NCBI GenBank assembly: GCA_030432505.1
Contig: JAUIHA010000050.1
Span: forward strand, 1-6,261
Direction: 5' to 3'
DNA from: a bacterium
GTDB lineage: Bacteria > Babelota > Babeliae > Babelales > RVW-14
DNA: 6,261 nucleotides
The notes beneath the pieces are model-generated. The model was given only the letters and a program-made list of their open reading frames with translations, made no database searches and was not told the DNA's origin. Positions 5,741-6,261 of this stretch are shown one piece after another. A program made the translations under genes and the position numbers. Each line of letters opens with the position of its first letter. The stretch's first letter is position 1.

Positions 5741-5746
5741 AGTATA
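5741..5746 (-). promoter_or_regulatory. Candidate -10 element for gene B
   Basis: TATACT on the minus strand differs from TATAAT at one position. The best -35 at normal spacing is poor (ATCTTA at 17 bases), while a better TTAACA lies only 14 bases away. If used, transcription would start about 80 bases before gene B and the leader would include the 5677-5709 hairpin. Confidence 0.25.
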
Positions 5747-5780
5747 GCGAATTTAAAGGGTGTTAAGATATAGTTTTACA

Positions 5781-6261
5781 TTACTGCGTAATAGTTGCTA
5801 GAGTAGGCTGTTCCATGACTATATGAGTGATGTTAGAATAGAAAATACTGGCTGTTTGCAGATCAAAAAGAGCAATTTTCCCATTGTCACATTGCATACC
5901 CAAAAAATTACCTGATATATCCCATGCAATGCGATGTACTTTTTTTGTGTACATGACGTAGTAGGGTCCATCGAAGCTTTGAGTTGCGGTATCAAAAATA
6001 TGTAAAAAATGATCAACAACAAAGGCTATCAGGTGAGAGTTCGCAGGATTCTTGTTCCATGCAAAAAGAGTAAAGTCCGTTTTAGCTGAGATAATTTTTT
6101 TCCCCTGATTATCTTTTAATATAAAGCGTTTTCCTGAATGAAGAATAGCCCTTAAAGAGTTTATTGGATGAGTGTTGGATTGAGATTTTGGAAGACCTAA
6201 ACGAATGCCAAGGTTTCTATATAAAGATCTTGCTCTAAAAAGCTTTGAGGGGAAACTAAGC
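5781..6261 (-). CDS. Gene A (partial): WD40-like beta-propeller fragment
   Basis: Only the last 159 codons are inside the window; the start lies beyond base 6261, so no signal peptide can be judged. I translated this frame by hand: it is open from the window edge to a TAA at 5781-5783. The fragment reads as blade-like beta segments: FILKDNQGKKIIS (46-58), FTLFAWNKN (63-71), HLIAFVVDHFLHIFDTATQS (76-95), VHRIAWDISGNFLGMQCD (108-125) and GKIALFDLQT (127-136). IAWDISGNFLGM followed by GKIALFD is typical of WD40-type propellers. The order matches gene C: LKD, then HLFAML, IRIYNAQ-like and IMWSQDG. This suggests gene A is a longer member of the family with more blades. There is no strong terminator after it. 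Confidence 0.8.
   Translation of the reverse strand, partial: LSFPSKLFRARSLYRNLGIRLGLPKSQSNTHPINSLRAILHSGKRFILKDNQGKKIISAKTDFTLFAWNKNPANSHLIAFVVDHFLHIFDTATQSFDGPYYVMYTKKVHRIAWDISGNFLGMQCDNGKIALFDLQTASIFYSNITHIVMEQPTLATITQ

Noticed and set aside
5819..6022. Minus-strand frame of 67 codons beginning MLLIIFYIFL
   Set aside because: It lies in another frame within gene A, which has a longer open frame with propeller-like residues; no ribosome binding site supports it.

Overview
The window looks like bacterial accessory DNA of roughly 40% GC. Every credible gene lies on the minus strand, so transcription runs from high to low coordinates. There are seven protein genes, called A to G here in transcription order: A (5781-6261, cut by the window edge), B (4225-5652), C (3287-3985), D (2716-3267), E (2208-2657), F (1674-2093) and G (83-1561). 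All seven end in TAA. The six with a visible start (B-G) each begin with an N-terminal signal peptide, so the cluster encodes exported proteins. I recognise no named gene, and I see no rRNA, tRNA, CRISPR array, transposase or housekeeping gene. The signal peptides and Shine-Dalgarno sites show a bacterium. A Gram-negative, host-associated lineage such as Candidatus Dependentiae (TM6) is my best guess, but it is inference only.

The main result is that most of these proteins are diverged relatives. A, the C-terminus of B, C, D and the second half of G share one short module of three predicted beta strands: a strand like HLFAMLLGY, a strand like ITLRIYNAQKG, and a strand with a conserved Trp like IMWSQDGKHICI. 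The last pattern resembles WD40 or TolB/PD40 beta-propeller blades. Most proteins, however, carry only one or two such modules, often behind a long Asp/Glu-rich linker. F, the first half of G and the N-terminal domain of B carry shorter, more diverged versions. E is less clearly related.

Layout from high to low coordinates. Gene A's 3' end is followed by a 128-bp gap with a candidate promoter and a leader hairpin. Gene B follows and ends in a strong intrinsic terminator (4192-4218). The next gap (3986-4224) holds two copies of a palindromic repeat in inverted orientation, a REPIN-like doublet. Genes C and D lie 19 bp apart and form an operon closed by a second terminator (2677-2703). That terminator lies directly before the ribosome binding site of gene E. 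A third repeat copy fills the E-F gap. Gene F is followed by a 112-bp AT-rich gap with a candidate promoter, then gene G. The last 82 bases are noticeably GC-richer than the rest and unexplained.

No stretch over 300 bases lacks a gene. A reasonable reading, which is inference, is a locally amplified family of secreted or surface proteins, possibly facing a host, with fast-changing acidic linkers around a conserved beta module.
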